NCBI GenBank assembly: GCA_032260445.1 | Contig: JAVVFG010000244.1 | Location: forward strand, 1-6,748 | Length of the DNA stretch: 6,748 bases | From: JAAYYY01 sp032260445 | GTDB taxonomy: Bacteria > Chloroflexota > Anaerolineae > Promineifilales > Promineifilaceae | Direction: 5' to 3' | Shown here: one piece after another, positions 6,726-6,748 of the stretch | How positions within the stretch are numbered: the stretch's first letter is position 1 | Layout of the letters: each line of letters opens with the position of its first letter | Notes under the pieces: model-generated | What the model was told of the DNA's origin: nothing | What the model saw: the letters and a program-made list of their open reading frames with translations, nothing else | Database searches by the model: none | Program-made: the position numbers and the translations under genes

Positions 6726-6732
6726 AAAGGAG
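6726..6732 (+). promoter_or_regulatory. Strong Shine-Dalgarno of the right-edge gene
   Basis: AAAGGAG lies 10 nt before the ATG at 6743. An in-frame TAA at 6725-6727 just before it excludes any earlier start in that frame, and no start codon lies between, so 6743 is the start. Confidence 0.7.
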
Positions 6733-6742
6733 AATAGACCTC

Positions 6743-6748
6743 ATGGCC
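6743..6748 (+). CDS. Start of an unidentified gene (first two codons, Met-Ala)
   Basis: ATGGCC follows a strong promoter, a leader of about 180 nt and a strong ribosome site, all signs of a real and probably well-expressed gene. Only Met-Ala is visible and the product cannot be named. Confidence 0.6.

Larger units (their letters stand above)
6501..6742 (+). other. Intergenic leader region of the next gene
   Basis: These 242 bases between the permease stop and the ATG at 6743 hold a promoter, a hairpin at the likely RNA 5' end and a long leader with two small open frames. I see no intrinsic terminator for the permease transcript: no GC stem followed by a T run. Confidence 0.6.

Noticed and set aside
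6640..6747. An open frame from ATG 6640 running off the window (MCHNPGHDRRYRGH...)
   Set aside because: It is out of frame with the well-supported start at 6743, has no ribosome site and is Arg-rich as expected of chance GC-rich frames.

Overview
The window is GC-rich, tightly packed bacterial DNA with ordinary coding content. The gene set includes a VAT1-like oxidoreductase, a MgtE magnesium channel, a class III-type sirtuin, a membrane-anchored sortase, a YhfC-like membrane peptidase and an ABC-2 exporter. Together with near-consensus TATAAT -10 boxes in GC-rich DNA, this suggests a Chloroflexota (Anaerolineae/Thermomicrobia-like) bacterium. That assignment is an inference from gene content and style. 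There is no rRNA or other phylogenetic marker here.

Layout. (1) Positions 1-612 (+) hold the C-terminal part of a zinc-independent, VAT1-like medium-chain oxidoreductase cut by the window edge. (2) Positions 3566-636 (-) hold a compact run, mgtE magnesium channel > sirtuin deacylase > sortase. The junctions are a 14-bp gap and a 14-bp overlap, so this is very probably one transcript, read from a TATAAT promoter near 3694-3720. It converges on the oxidoreductase gene with only 23 bp between the stop codons. (3) Positions 3567-3903 are a divergent intergenic region with a candidate promoter for each direction and two perfect 7-bp hairpins. (4) Positions 3904-6500 (+) hold a YhfC-type polytopic putative metallopeptidase, then an ABC ATPase and its ABC-2 permease. 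The last two overlap by the four bases GTGA. (5) Positions 6501-6748 hold a fresh promoter, a hairpin at the predicted 5' end of its RNA, a leader of about 180 nt, a strong Shine-Dalgarno and the first two codons of a gene that continues outside the window.

How the genes may work together. The ATPase and permease form one exporter of unknown substrate. The YhfC-like protein just upstream may be co-transcribed with it and could act on a membrane protein or peptide linked to it, but that is speculation. The mgtE/sirtuin/sortase run joins ion homeostasis, NAD-dependent deacylation and surface-protein anchoring. No biochemical link is evident, and it may simply be a housekeeping transcription unit. 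I see no mobile element, CRISPR array, tRNA or rRNA. I do not see a convincing novel system; the points most worth a second look are the leader at the right end, the hairpins in the divergent region, and the two gene clusters.
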